Shown one piece after another: positions 12,501 to 24,041 of a DNA stretch of 64,000 bases. Made by a program: the position numbers and the translations under genes. The notes beneath the pieces were generated by a model that did not search any database, was not told the DNA's origin, and saw nothing but the letters and a program-made list of their open reading frames with translations. The DNA comes from Volvox africanus (Eukaryota; Chlorophyta; Chlorophyceae; Chlamydomonadales; Volvocaceae): positions 372,001 to 436,000 of the forward strand of contig BSDZ01000078.1 of assembly GCA_030268105.1 (NCBI GenBank), in the 5' to 3' direction. How positions within the stretch are numbered: position 1 is the stretch's first letter; each line of letters begins with the position of its first letter.

Positions 12501-15500
12501 GAGGGACGCTCGCAACAAGCTGGCTGTTCAGAAGCTGCGGAAGTCTCTGAGCCGGAGGTTTCGGGGCTTCGGATCCACCATGCGTAAGTCTCCCCGCTGA
12601 CAGGACACAAGGACAGGGCCCGCCCCCTGGATGGCGGTTGGCAGTGCCCTATTTCCGACCACATACCTCTTCCCAAAATCTTTTTCCTTGCACTCATGAA
12701 ACCCACTTCCCGACGCACTCTCTGTGCCCCGCAGCTCGCGACCTGGACCCCATCGTCCGCCCGCCTGGCAGCGCCCAGCTGCCCTCACCGCCCCTATCCC
12801 CGCGTCGGAAGCGGGGAAGCTTGGGCAGCAATCCAACTACCGACAGGTGAGGTGTGTTCTTTGGCCCGATTAGGACCCCTAGGTGGACTGTACGTGTCAT
12901 CAGCTGCACTCTCCGTGACGGTAATACATGCCGCAGTGCACCGCCAAGTGAGGGCTGCGAAAAGGCGACAAGCCGGAGCAAGGAACCCGTAAATACCCCC
13001 ACACTAGGCAAAGCTCAGATTTAAACCGCGACTTCGATCACGACCCGGGTCTTACCCGCCTACGAGTTCATTTTTCCCACCCCGCATCAGGCCTGAAGGC
13101 GTTGACGGCGCTGAAGGGGCCGGAGCTTCACGCTCCGCATCTCCAGCCCACGCGCGCAGTTTGTCCCGCAGCAGTACCTCCGACTCCAGGTACAAGTCCT
13201 TTGCGGCCCGCTCCGCCCGAATCATCACCCGCCTGGTGTCCATGAAGGACCTGGTCGTCGATGACCGAAGCAGAGGGGGCGGCAGAGAGGGCGCAAGGGC
13301 AGACGGGGGAAGCAGGGTCGGGGAGGTCGCTGGCACCGATGGCAGCACCGGGGATGGGCAGTCGGGGCTAGTCCTGCAGCCACCTCGGCGCTCCCGGGTG
13401 CCGAATGTGGCGCTGCCGAGGCGGCGACCCTCCTCTGATGTGGGGCAGGAAGGGGTTAATGGTGATGTCCCCGGGCCGCCGCGTCGCTCCCGGCTTTCCT
13501 CAATGGCTCTGGCGAACAAGCGGCCCTCCGCGGATGGCGCGAAGGGAACCGGAGATCAACAAGGGAACGGAGAAGGGGGAGGGGCCTCAGCTCCTAACCA
13601 GCAACGGCGCTATCGATACGCGCGGGGTGCGAACAAGAAGCAATCGTCCCCTGGGGCGTCGGGTGTAGAGGTAGAAGGCAGGAAACCAGATAAGAGTGGG
13701 GATTGGGCGGTACATAACGGCGGACTTGGGGATGCGGATGTGGAGGAGGGGTATCAAGACAAGGACGAGGGAGCGGAGGACGAGTTTGGAGTTGACGAGG
13801 AGGAGGACAGCGATAGCGTGTGTGCCAGCGGGTCGGAGCTGGATGAAGGGGAGGCTGCGGAGGCGGCGATGGCGGAGGCAGAGGAGGTGGTGGAGGTGGC
13901 GGCAGAACTGGCCAAGGCATTCCTGGGAGCCGGGTTGGCCGGTGACGACAGCGAGGAGGCCAGTGACCTTGACGATGGCGCTGGCGGTTTCGGGCCTCAT
14001 ATAGGAGATGTGGCCCTGGAGGCCTTGTCGGTGATGGAAGCCGCGGCGACGGGGGGCGTAGGCGGCAAAATGGGGCTGCTGGAACCATCGCAGCTGCAGG
14101 CAGAGGGCGAGTCGGGACAAGAAGGAGCCACTTTGTCGGGTCGTGTGGCCCCCAGGGTACACCGGGGGAGGTCTATGACGGAGAATACGGCGGAGCTGCG
14201 TTGTCTGATCGCCGGCGCGCTGGCGGCAGCAGCTTCACCGCTGTTAGGCCGTAAGAACGCGCTCGCTGTGGCGCAGATGGGGTTCGGGGAGCTGCTACAG
14301 CTGCCTGGAGCCAAAACTCTGCTGCCAAAAGCGGCGGCGGCTGCGGCGGCAGCGCGTGACACCCGGTCGTCATCTCAGGGCCAAACAGCGGAGGTACCGC
14401 TAGCGTCATTTGGACGGGGCGGCGGCGGCGGCGGTGGGCGAGGTCCTCTAGAGATCCGAGCTGCGGCGCTACCGACTAGCGGGTTGCCCGTCAGCGGCAG
14501 GGCGGTTGGCGGCAGAAGGCCCCATGCTTCCGACAGCGGTGCAGTACCCGCGGGGCCGATGGTACCGGCAGCGACGGCGACGGTGGCTGCGGCGGCGGCA
14601 GTGACGCAGAACAAGGCCGGCTTGGCTTCCGCACGAAAGAGCGTCACCGGTGAGACTTCCGACGGCAGCGCTCCATTCATCTCGCCACGGCAGCAACCGG
14701 GGCGCCCATCACAGACCGGCGGCGCCGTTACCCTCCCCGCGGTTCACCCCGGGCCTACCTCCTCTCTGACCGGAGACGTGGTGCTGGAGTCCTCGGAGAC
14801 CTTCGCTGCTATTCGCCGCTATTCCCAACCCTCGGTTTCGGTTGGCACGGCCACCGGCAACGGAAGCGGCGGAGGCATTCCCTATGGGACCCATTCTCCT
14901 ACCAGCAGCCCAACAGGGATATCCGCTGCGGCGGCCGCAGCCCGAGCGACGCAGCCGTGGGCCTCTCCCAGACGGATCCGTCACCCGCCTGGGGCCCACA
15001 CTATCTCTAGTTCCCTGCCTGACCCGCGGGTCGGTGCCACTCAGACCAGTGGCCCACGTGAACCCACGTGGCTGCTGCCGCCCATCAACCGGAGCTCCAC
15101 CGGGCCAGCCGTGCTGGGAGGAGGGGTCACAGCTGCCCTAGGTGCCGCAAACGTGGTCGCGCGTGTCCCAAGCGACCCGAATCTGCAGCGCCAGGTACAT
15201 TTGCAGCACGGTGTTGCTGGTGGCGGCGGTGGTGGTGGCGGGGTTCATATGGGAGGTGGTCCGGGTGCAATGGCGGCAATGGCGGCGGCGGCGGCGGTAG
15301 GACGAGCTCGCGCCAGTGCGGTAAGCAGCTCATTGGACAGCTCTCTGCAGCCGTACGGCGGACACAGCGGCGATTTGGGGCCTCCGGTGGTGGTGCCGCA
15401 GGTATGCCTAAAAGGGCTATACGTGCGTGTAGTCTGCACAGCAGCTGTGTGAGTGTACTTAAGTGAAAAACGGTATTTTGACGAGATCTATCTGATGCAA

Positions 15501-16732
15501 TATACGATAAACGTGTGGAGGGTCTTCTACAAAGCCTATTATGATACGAGCATCCCACGAAGTAGCCTTATTCCCCTTCCCTCCCAGATGTAGCCAGCGA
15601 TACCGTAGGTCCCTCCGTCGAACCTGTCCCCACAGCTAACGGCCGTCCCGGTGCCTCCACTTCCACCCATCCTTCTTTTCTCCCGCCTGTCCTATGATCC
15701 ATCCGCGACCCCCTTGGCCGCTGCCTTTCAGACCGTCTTCATCATCAACAGCATCACCGCCAGCTCCGTGGCTCAACGGGCGCGAGGAGGTTACGGGGCA
15801 TCGCCCTCGGAGGCAGCAGCCCACCATCAGCCGCATTTTTAGGTGCAATCTGCTGCCGCCGCCGCTGTTGCCGCTACTGGCGCTGGCGGTAGTGGCGGTG
15901 GTGGTGGTGGTGGCGGTGGTGGTGATGGTGGCGGTGGTGGTGGTGATGGTGGTGGTGGTGGCGGTGGTGGTGGTGGCGGTGCGGCAGAGTTTGGCCGGGC
16001 TGCCCTCCTCGGGCAACTCGTGAGCGCACCTGAGTCGCTGGATTCCCGCAGCCAGGCGTGCACCTGTGTGTTCAATTGGGTGTATGGATTTATTTGTGTG
16101 TGCTTGGAATGGCCCTGTGCTTCGACCATTCGACCATCCTCCTGATACAAGACAGAAGAAGGGCGTCATACGCATTCGGGGGCTGCATATATAGGGGCAG
16201 GGGTAATACGGCTACAGTGGTCGAAACTGCCCGTATGCACGGAGGACGTGCGAATGACATATAGCTGAGTGGTGGTGTGTTAGCGCACTTCACGTATTTG
16301 TTGTACGGCTCTTTACTGCCCGTGTATTTACACCCGCGGCACCAGAGACCTGTTGTGTGTCCGTCTCTTCGTTCCGGTTGGTCTTGCTGCTGGGAATGAA
16401 TTGCCACTTCCTGAAGTAAGTTTTATCAAGATACCTGTGTGTAGCAGGTGGTGGTGGAGAAGACATACACAGTCAGTCCGCTGATGCATGTATCAGCAGC
16501 CCGAACATTGACGGAGGGTTTGAGACATTGAACCAGAGCAGGCGAACTACAATAATATTTTGCACTATGTGCGATTGATCGATTTGCTGGTAGGCTGGGA
16601 TAAGCTCAGGAAGGGATTGGCGGCGGCGGCAGCAGCCGGGGCGGCCCGTTGGATGTGCCTGCCAAGTTGGCCAGCAATTACATGTGCGCAATCGACGTAA
16701 CAATTCATAGATCATTACGAGCGCAACCCTAA
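9572..16732 (+). CDS. Large IQ-motif protein with long disordered region
   Basis: Exons join in phase: 9572-9916, 10607-10735, 10893-10973, 11206-11337, 11666-11761, 12042-12119, 12469-12583, 12735-12846, 13091-15401, 15843-16019 and 16610-16732 (TAA), about 1230 aa. Residues about 60-115 hold a basic helix (VKAKLRKALAPYLTSTY). Residues about 165-275 include an acidic patch (GGEDDDIEDLDLDPD) and a helix split by an intron that reads AARIIQ then RSWRDFINQKK, an IQ motif that would bind calmodulin or a myosin-like light chain. The 2.3-kb exon is Ser/Gly/Ala/Glu-rich with an acidic block and several poly-Ala and poly-Gly runs. Exon 15843-16019 encodes about 35 Gly from a GGT/GGC repeat. The last two exons are less certain: a stop directly after an acceptor at 15588 would give an earlier end, and 15594-15842 is also open. 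Family and cell role not recognised; a scaffold near a calcium sensor is inferred. Confidence 0.62.
15888..15982 (+). repeat. GGT/GGC trinucleotide repeat
   Basis: Imperfect (GGT)n/(GGC)n/(GAT) run lying in one frame as poly-Gly with two Asp interruptions, inside the proposed penultimate exon of the IQ-motif gene. The G-rich strand is the coding strand, so G-quadruplex formation is possible. Confidence 0.8.
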
Positions 16733-16837
16733 TGTCCTAATGTCCTAGTTTAACTGATGGAGGACGTGTGTGAAATACTCATTCGAGTTGTTGCAGCGTG
16801 TGTCATGTGTCAAAACCACACGAAAACATAACCGGCT

Positions 16838-17404
16838 TCAGAATAACAAGAAACTGGAGCGGTCATGTGCTCGATACATGTCCAGCAGGTCAATATAGGC
16901 ATTGAAGAACAAGCTGCGTGCCTCACCCCGAGTGCAGGGGAGTTGCCGACATGGCTGGCTGGCTGTTGAAGCTCCGTAGTTCTTGCCAGCTGCCTTGCCT
17001 GCTGACGACCTCGCTGTCTCTCTATCGGCTTTTAATACAGAGGCATTTTGGCGGGGTATCAACATAGCCCAAAGCAACAGGATTTCTTACGGCTTCGTAT
17101 GATAGACAAAGTCTCTGTCACGGTTCATCTATACCTGTTACGGGTTGATAGTGCCGTGAAAAGGCGTAAAATGTACACACCGCATATACGAACGAACGAC
17201 GGCTAGAAAAACGGCTAGGTTCTCTGGATGCGTCAGGGGAACACTTTCTAAATACAAATAGGATGGACTATCGTGCACCAGAGCATTAAGAAGGTGCTGA
17301 GCAATGGTTTCATTCTGCATCGAGTCACTGTGGTTTGGCGTGCTTTGAGCTTCAGGTGGCGCAGAGGTGGGGCTTCCGCAGCTTATGGCTCTGGCTTCGA
17401 GCAA
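16838..17404 (-). CDS. Possible hypothetical protein, two exons
   Basis: Two minus-strand open stretches read like folded protein. 17404-17138 contains QHLLNALVHDSPSYLYLE and PENLAVFLAVVRSYMRCVHF. 17077-16838 contains GEARSLFFNAYIDLLDMYRA and ends at a TGA. A donor near 17130 and several AGs upstream of 17050 could join them, but the exact junction is not settled. No family recognised. It would converge with the IQ-motif gene. The 5' end is not found. Confidence 0.27.
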
Positions 17405-18534
17405 ATGGCTTGGAGGTGGGGATGTTATGTATCATAATGATGGTAATGATTGGTACTTACTCTTAGAGTCAGGAGAGCTCCATTATGAAGATTAACACAA
17501 CGAATAAAGACCATAGCATTAGGGTTTTTTTAGCATTTTCATAATGGATGGATATGTACGCCGTGATGGAATTATTCATGGCATCAAGTTATGACGGTTA
17601 TGACGTTTAAATCCGCCTCTTCAAACCAATATTCTGATCCCGACTGACAAAAATCAAACTATGGCACTTACATTTGGAAAGTGTCTATTTCCTGAAAGAG
17701 AATTTAGGATCCATTTTCGCGCACATCATTGAGTTAAGAAATGAAGCTTATTACGGGCTTGCGCCAACGTACGACTCCTTGTGAACACGTTCATTCGCGT
17801 TTCCTCGCTCATAACTCTGCGCAAGCTGTTGCTCGTAGACGAATAGACAATGCCTTTTGTTTAAGAAATACGTTGTGCTTGACTAGGCCTGGGACGTAGA
17901 CCTAAGGTCTGGCGACGCGTGCTGATACCTAACAAAAACAAGACAAAATGAAAGCAATATCAAGCGATTCAGTACAGTCCTGAGGACTTGAGGTCGTATT
18001 GGATTGATCGCTACCTTGTTAGGTCTCCCAAGGCCCAGACCAGCAAGGACGCAAGGGACCACACGCTTGAGCAAACAAAAGATAGTGTCTGCTTTCCCCA
18101 ATATTTATATCGCGTAGCGTGAAACATGGAGGTGTTTTGAAGCACGCACGCACGTACACACACACACTCACACATGCACACACACCGTGGACAAAGTGCA
18201 AGGCAAACTGCATTAGGGTGCTGATTACTTTCAATCCCCAAACTCAACAACTTTGCGTTCCGTCCCGCGTCTGAGTCCTGCATCCTGCGTCTGCGCCGAG
18301 CGGCACGTCGCGCCGTGCCACGCCCGCAAATTGTCGAGGTTCTCAACTTTGCAGTTTGGCAGCGTGGTTTAGATAAACATTCGTATGCTATATTTACATA
18401 TCGTATTATGCAGATTAAAGTGCAGTGTTGGTTAATGGACGGTCTATCAAACGTGCAATTCGAAATTGGCTACATTAGGAGTCATCCTGCAGTGTGCTAA
18501 CTAAAATTGAGAATGATCAATGCCTTCATGAAGG
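17405..18534. other. Intergenic, no supported gene
   Basis: No coding signal with exon structure. It contains only a CA-rich microsatellite near 18141-18186. Confidence 0.45.
18141..18186. repeat. CA-rich microsatellite
   Basis: ACGCACGCACGTACAC followed by CA dinucleotides with single interruptions. Confidence 0.7.
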
Positions 18535-18590
18535 TGTGGGAAAAACTAAAGAACTAATCCGGCGAGAGCCGGGCACTTTGTTTCTCACAC
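18535..18590. repeat. Small inverted-repeat element, possible mini-mobile element
   Basis: Ends are inverted repeats with one mismatch (GGTGTGGGAAA at the left, TTTCTCACACC at the right). Flanks read GAAGG and CAAGG, a possible 5-bp duplication with one change. Inside is a hairpin CCGGC-GAGA-GCCGG followed by GCACTTTG. That core resembles the 89-bp insertion in the copia element at 48340. Tentative. Confidence 0.3.
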
Positions 18591-18960
18591 CAAGGTATCA
18601 GGAAGAAACGTAACCAGCTAGGTCTCCAGGTCAAGTGTCGGACTCTACGTGGGACACTACATCTAACCGGCTATGTGGGATCCCACGTATCATAGGCGCC
18701 ACGAAGTAAACTGATCTTACCAGATGCCTCGGTTCAAACGTAATATAATTTCGGTATGCCATAATGTATGGGAGGGACTAAATGTGGGACACCACGTAAA
18801 ATGTCGTCGACGCAAAGCCGCCCATGTACTGCAAGTCGTATTGCGTCATACCGCGCTTGCTCCATTACGCAGCGTTCTGGCTAACTCTTTCAAATATCGA
18901 CAGTGAAATCAATACCTTTTATGTTCATTCCAAAAGGTAACTCGTGCATGGATATCCATG

Positions 18961-19116
18961 CATAAAGGCAAGGAGGGAGGAGGAGCAAGGAGGAGGAGCA
19001 AGCAAGGAGAGAGGAGGAAGAAAAGGAGGGAGGGAGGAGGGAAGTGGCAAAAGTGATGGAGGGCAATGGAGGGGAGGGATAGGGAGGGATATGGCGATGG
19101 AGGAAGGGTTTAGGGT
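18961..19116 (+). repeat. Purine tract (GGAGG/GGAGGA)n
   Basis: About 150 bases of almost pure G and A on the plus strand, built on GGAGG and GGAGGAGCAA units. It ends where the composition flips to C/T. Confidence 0.85.
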
Positions 19117-19127
19117 TTCAGACGCGG

Positions 19128-19603
19128 CCTCCCTTCCTCTGTAACGTCGCCGCTTCCTCCCTCATTCCCTCCTCCCTTCCTCCGTCCCTCCATCTGTCCC
19201 TTGCTCCCTCCCTCCCTCCCTCCCCTCCCTCCCCTCCCTGCCTCCGTCCGTCCGTTCGTTTGTACATCCGTCCGTTTGTACGTCCATGCTTCGCTACGTC
19301 CCTCCGTCCCTCCCTGCGTCCTTCCATCCCTTGCTCCCTCCTTCCCTCCCTTCCTCCGTCCCTCACTTCCTCCCACCCTCCGTCCTTCTATCCCTCTCCC
19401 CGTACCTCCGTCTCTCGTTCCGTCCCTCCCTCCGTCCCTCCCTACGTTCCTTGCACTTTCTCCCTTCCTCTCCTCCCTGCCTCCCTCCCACTCCTCCTTG
19501 CGTCCCTCCCTCTCCTCCCTGCCTCCCTCCCTCCCTCCCTTCCTTGCTCGCTCCCTCCCAATGTTCGTCCCCTTTCCCTCCGTCCCTCCCTCCGTGGGAG
19601 GGG
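19128..19603 (+). repeat. Pyrimidine tract (CCCTCC/CGTCCCTC)n
   Basis: About 470 bases dominated by CCCTCC, CCGTCC and CCTTCC units. It lies directly after the purine tract, making an imperfect inverted purine/pyrimidine pair. Right end fuses to a gypsy RT fragment at CGTGGGAGGGGG. Open frames here are artefacts. Confidence 0.85.
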
Positions 19604-20757
19604 GTAACGGTTCTTAACCGTTGCAGCATTTAACCCCCTATAATCAATGCACATTCTCAGGAACCCATCCTTCTTTCCCACGAACAGAATAGGGGCGGAG
19701 TATGGGGATGTGCTTGGCCGTATCATACCTTTTTTCAGCAGCTCAGTAACCTGTCGTTTGACCTCGTCCAGCTCCAAGGGGCTTAGCCGATACATGGGGT
19801 GGGAAACGGGTACTGCGCCAGGCACCAACGGTATGGTGTGATCCACAGGCCGCATTGGAGGCTTACCAGGGACCTCCTGGAATATATCTGCATATTCCTG
19901 TAACAGGGCCTCAAGCTCAGGGTCAGTGGCATCAGCTGGGATAGAAGTTGCATTCAGTTGCAACTTGTGCTGTACTAGTAAAGCATGAGCCCCCTTGCAA
20001 ATCATGCGAACTGCTGCTTTTCTGCCAACCACTTCAGGTTCAGCGTGCTGACAGATAGCAGTGGTTGCATAATTAAAGCAAGCCGCAAGTGTTGTCTGAT
20101 CTGGTGGCTGTCCGGCAGTAGTAAAGGGTACCTTGCACAGGTGCAGGCGCAAAGACTTAGACTCAAAGTCAAGGACAGCCCCATACTGTGCTAGGTGTTG
20201 TATCTCTGTTGTGTCAACCCAGCAAAGGCTCGATCGAAAGATGACCATCTTGGCTCCATCTTTGACACTACCCGTAGATACCCAGGATACTACACTAGTG
20301 TGGACGAACCCAAGATATACGTGGCAGCATCAGTTAGCTCAGGCAACACGTATGGACGGACATTTAACCTTAAAGGACCTGCAGATAGACGAAGATTAAC
20401 CTGCCCCAAGATAGCCTGCTTACCCCCATCAGCAAGGGAAACTTCTGACCAGGAGCATGGGCTAGGTTTCAGACCAAGCTGCATAACCACTGAAGCCGAA
20501 ATGAAGTCATCACTGGCTCCAGAGTCGGCTACGGCAGTCAACGTACGACCTGCCATACTTACGGTGATCAGGGGTACGCCAGCACCTATCAGGGCAGCAG
20601 CTTTAGGCAAGCAGAGAACTGAAATACAGGGTTCTGTCTCAGGCAAGCCCTCCTGAACCGGTTTAGGAGCAGCAAACCAGACGTCAACAGAGTATGGGCT
20701 TCCAAGGAGCTGAACAACCTCACCTGCCATATTAAGGCTATGGAAAAGAGCCGTCCT
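19604..20757 (-). mobile_element. Truncated Ty3/gypsy pol fragment (protease and start of RT)
   Basis: Minus-strand remnant of gypsy pol. 20730-20290 encodes an aspartic protease with ADSGASDDFIS (Ser in place of the usual Thr of DTGA) and the ILGSSTL block. After a frameshift near 20290, 20248-19604 carries the linker and the RT N-terminus ([52 protein letters not shown]). The reading frame runs straight into the pyrimidine tract after RYPLPR, so the RT palm and everything downstream are lost. The 5' side is cut at 20757 by the LTR of the next element. Confidence 0.85.
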
Positions 20758-21572
20758 TGTTGTACGCCGGTTCGATCACCGCTTATGTCAAAATAGGCTC
20801 GCTTTCATCTAAGCATGACTGGACGTGTTATTAGCATTTTAGTATGGTATATTCGAATATATCTAGCTAATGTAGCACGTCGCATTATCATTCACGACAT
20901 CGCGCTGTCGGTCAACATGTTTGACTCGAGGCTGATATCAATGCGCGAACCCACTATTGGCATAATATATCACGTAATAATATTTCAAATATTATTACCT
21001 CATTCGTATCATGAACCACACGCGTATGCGGAAATGCGACGATCGCGATGGTTGGGTCGGCAACCGAATATCGATATTCGGACCTTTGCACACTGCATAC
21101 GTTGCATCCATTAATATCATGAATTACGCGATATTTAGGACAGTGCTATAATAGTACTCACACTTGAGATCGGAATCCAGTGAGACTTGTACTGCACATC
21201 CGTATCGCGAGCGTGATAGGTGCGAGGACGGTCGCCTAGAGACCGAAGTCGGCTCGAAGCTACTTTGGATTAAGTACCCACGTGCTTAACTCGATCTGAT
21301 TCCCATACATACGCTCTATTCAAATATTATCGGCCTGAGCTATTCCAGCATATCATTTCCAGCCGTATGATGAACGCTTCCCGCGGGGTCTGACGGCAGA
21401 CTTCTATTCTGTAATCGAAGATCATTGTAAGTTGAATCTTTCCTTGTTGATAAGTCTTCCGCTGTCACATTGCTCGCATTGAATCGTCTTGCTGTTCATA
21501 AGCACGATGCACGTGTAGATAACACTCAGACGTGCAGATTCAGTGCATGGTTGAAGAAGGAAGGATACAACA
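20758..21572 (+). repeat. LTR of gypsy element F (5' LTR)
   Basis: 815-bp LTR with ends TGTTGTACG and GGATACAACA. It is followed after four bases by a primer-binding-like TGGTAGCGAGACGGTTCG, and then by gag, so it is the 5' LTR of a plus-strand element. It contains a perfect 18-bp palindrome CCGAATATCGATATTCGG near 21064 and a 12-bp-arm AT palindrome near 20973-20997. Confidence 0.8.
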
Positions 21573-21576
21573 AATT

Positions 21577-21594
21577 TGGTAGCGAGACGGTTCG
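21577..21594 (+). other. Primer binding site of element F
   Basis: TGGTAGCGAGACGGTTCG lies four bases after the LTR. It resembles the PBS of elements A and C (TGGTATCGAGACAGGTTCG), and both end in GGTTCG, the complement of a tRNA T-arm. The tRNA identity is not determined. Confidence 0.5.
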
Positions 21595-21983
21595 ACTCAA
21601 GGCTGTCTCATGGTCATTGTTGGAGAGTAGGTTCTTGCATGAGCGAGCGGCGGTGAAGGGCATCACAAGACAACTCTGCCGGAAAACCTGTATTGCACAA
21701 TCTTACTTCCAAACCATTGGCATCGCGTTTGTCTTTCAACACTAATCACATATTTGCTGCCAGTGAAGTATTGAGATTGCAGAAGGAATCCCATTGTTTT
21801 CACACACGGTATTGGTCTTCCGATATTTGAACATCAGACAAACCAAGCTACTAAGGCTACATCGACCCGAATTTTTGGATGCGTTGGTGGGTCATATTAC
21901 TGCTCTCGTGGTGAACGATACACAGAAGAAACTATAAGGTATAGCTCCATCTTTCTATCTCTGCAAGATACTGGTTAGAACAC

Positions 21984-22949
21984 ATGTCACTTCAACGGAA
22001 TCACTTATCCTCAGAAGGGAATGAGCAGACTGGTATGGGTATTTTCGATGGGGAACCTATTGCTGCACCAAACATTGCCAATGTACATGTTCCCCAAGAA
22101 AATGTTCTCCAGCCGGACCACTACTACTCAGTTCGGGATCTCCCCAGGACATCAAATCCCGCCGGGGTTAACGAGATGATACTAAATCCAGTGTCTGCGC
22201 CGCTACAAGGACTTATGAACGAAGGCGCAATTACCAGTTTCATCGTACCAACACCTCAGCTCCACATTTCTTACGACGCCGAACCCAGGGTTACCGCAAG
22301 CGCCACCCGCTCCTACGTCCATGACGCTAAGAGGTATTTACAATTGGTAAAGGGCGGTGATCGCGACGAGGTGAAATGTCTATTCATCGGAGCCACACTA
22401 GGCAGTGTCGCGAAGGAATGGTATGACCACTGGACCACCGTGCAGGAGCACTTCACATTCGAAGAATTGACCAATGCGTTTCTCACTCGTTTTGCCCCAG
22501 GAAATCAATCGCAAGTTGCTGCCATGTATCGGGAGTTGCACGCAGGCACTTATCGAATGTGACCCAACGAGTCCGTGGAGGCCTACCAGTTACATCTTGA
22601 AGACCTGATAGCACCAATGGTTAGCTTTTCAGAAGGAGATTATATTTACTGGTTTCAACGCGGCCTCTCACTCACGTTAGCTCGAGTGAGTACTGCAGAC
22701 TTGACACTAGCAGGGACGAGATCCTACGCCGATGGGTTCAGATCGTTCGTAATGTTGAGGCTCGCATTAGGACGGGACAAGAACCTCCGACATCCCTGGC
22801 ACCCTTGTCAGCCACTACGACTCAAAATATCACCAACGAGACTGACCGAGCACCCGAGATTACCGGTATTCCGTTATTGCCGGCTCCCATGCGTCCTAGC
22901 GGAGCGCATCGTGTCAGTCACGCCCCAATCCCAGGACCCCAAGAGCTAA
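21984..22949 (+). pseudogene. Gag of gypsy element F, interrupted and truncated
   Basis: Gag capsid-like reading frame related to gag of A and C: shared patterns are SYVHDAKRYLQLVKGGDRDE (A: AYVHDAKKYLQAVHGGDNDG), the GNTL/GATLG-WYDHW block and YQLHLEDLIAPMVSFSE. A TGA at 22560-22562 breaks it in frame. The tail after about 22760 has drifted and the zinc knuckle is missing. 21595-21983 is the untranslated leader. A younger gypsy LTR interrupts the element at 23054. Confidence 0.75.
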
Positions 22950-23053
22950 CTTCAAGAGGTTCCCTGATGACTCAGAATCTGTGAAAAAGGAAGGATGTAC
23001 TACAAGCTACCGCCGAGTCGTGTGGAGCTGATCAGAATCGAAGCGGTCACGAA

Positions 23054-23848
23054 TGTTGTATCCTTCCTTCTTCAATCATGCACTGAATCTGCACGTCTGA
23101 GTGTTAGCTACACGTGCATGGTGCTTACGAACAGCAAGACACTACAGCGCAAGCAACGTGACAGCGGAAGACTTATAGATAAGGAAAGATTCAACTTACA
23201 ATGATCTTCAGTTGCAAATTAGAAGTCTGCCGTCAGACCCCGTGGGAAGCGTTCATCATCCGGCTGGAAATGATATGCTGGAATAGCTCAGGCCGATAAT
23301 AAATGAGTAAAACATATATATGGGAATGAGACTGAGTTAAGTACGTGAGTACTTAATCCTAAGTAGCGTTGAGCTGACTTCGGTCTCTAGGCGGCCGTCC
23401 TCGCACCTATCACGTTCACGATACCAATGTGCAGTACAAGTCTCACTGGATTTCGATCTCAAGTGTGAGTACTATCTTGGCACTGTTCTAAATATCGCTT
23501 AATCCGTGATATTAATGGATGAAATGTATGCAATATGCGAAGGTCCGAATATTGATATTTGGTTGCCGACCCAACCATCGCGATTGTCGCGTTCCTGCAT
23601 ACGTGTATGGTTTATGACACGGATGGGGTAATAATATTTAAAATATTATTACGTGATATATTATGCCAATGGAGAGTTCACGCATTGATATCAGCTTCGA
23701 GTCAAACATGTTGACCGACAGCGCGATGTCGTAGATGATAATGTGACGTGCCTGATTAAGATGCTAATATAATTATATCATGCTCGGTAGTGTTCGAATG
23801 GATTGCAGCCTACTTTGGTGTAAACGGTGATCGAACCGGTATACAACA
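23054..23848 (-). repeat. 3' LTR of gypsy element B2
   Basis: 795-bp LTR with ends TGTTGTATCC and GTATACAACA on the plus strand. A purine tract (minus strand GGGAGGGGGGATAG) abuts it at 23849, which makes it the 3' LTR of a minus-strand element. Confidence 0.75.
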
Positions 23849-24041
23849 ACTATCCCCCCTCCCGTATGCAGTGTCCTCGCTGCATCAGACAGCATCGACT
23901 GCAAAGATCATTGGGTCTGTGTGGCACGTAGACGAGCTTCCTCCAATAGGGGCTTCATCTCTGGCGAGAAATTATGCGTCGGCTCCCAAGAGTTGTGCTC
24001 GCTAGAATAACCTGTCCATTTGACCAGATACTCATGCACCG
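23849..24041 (-). mobile_element. B2 internal remnant (end of pol, chromodomain tail)
   Basis: Minus-strand sequence matches the end of the chromovirus pol: polypurine tract, then the C-terminal chromodomain part (SSEHNSWEP-type, KPLLEEA). It stops at 24041, where the LTR of B1 begins. Confidence 0.7.

Noticed and set aside
13587..14680. Long minus-strand frames opposite the IQ-gene exon
   Set aside because: They mirror the GC-rich exon, with Pro/Arg/Ala-rich antisense composition and no consistent splicing.
19118..19633. Ser/Pro-rich and Gly/Arg-rich frames in the C/T tract
   Set aside because: Simple-sequence artefacts; any frame stays open in such a repeat.
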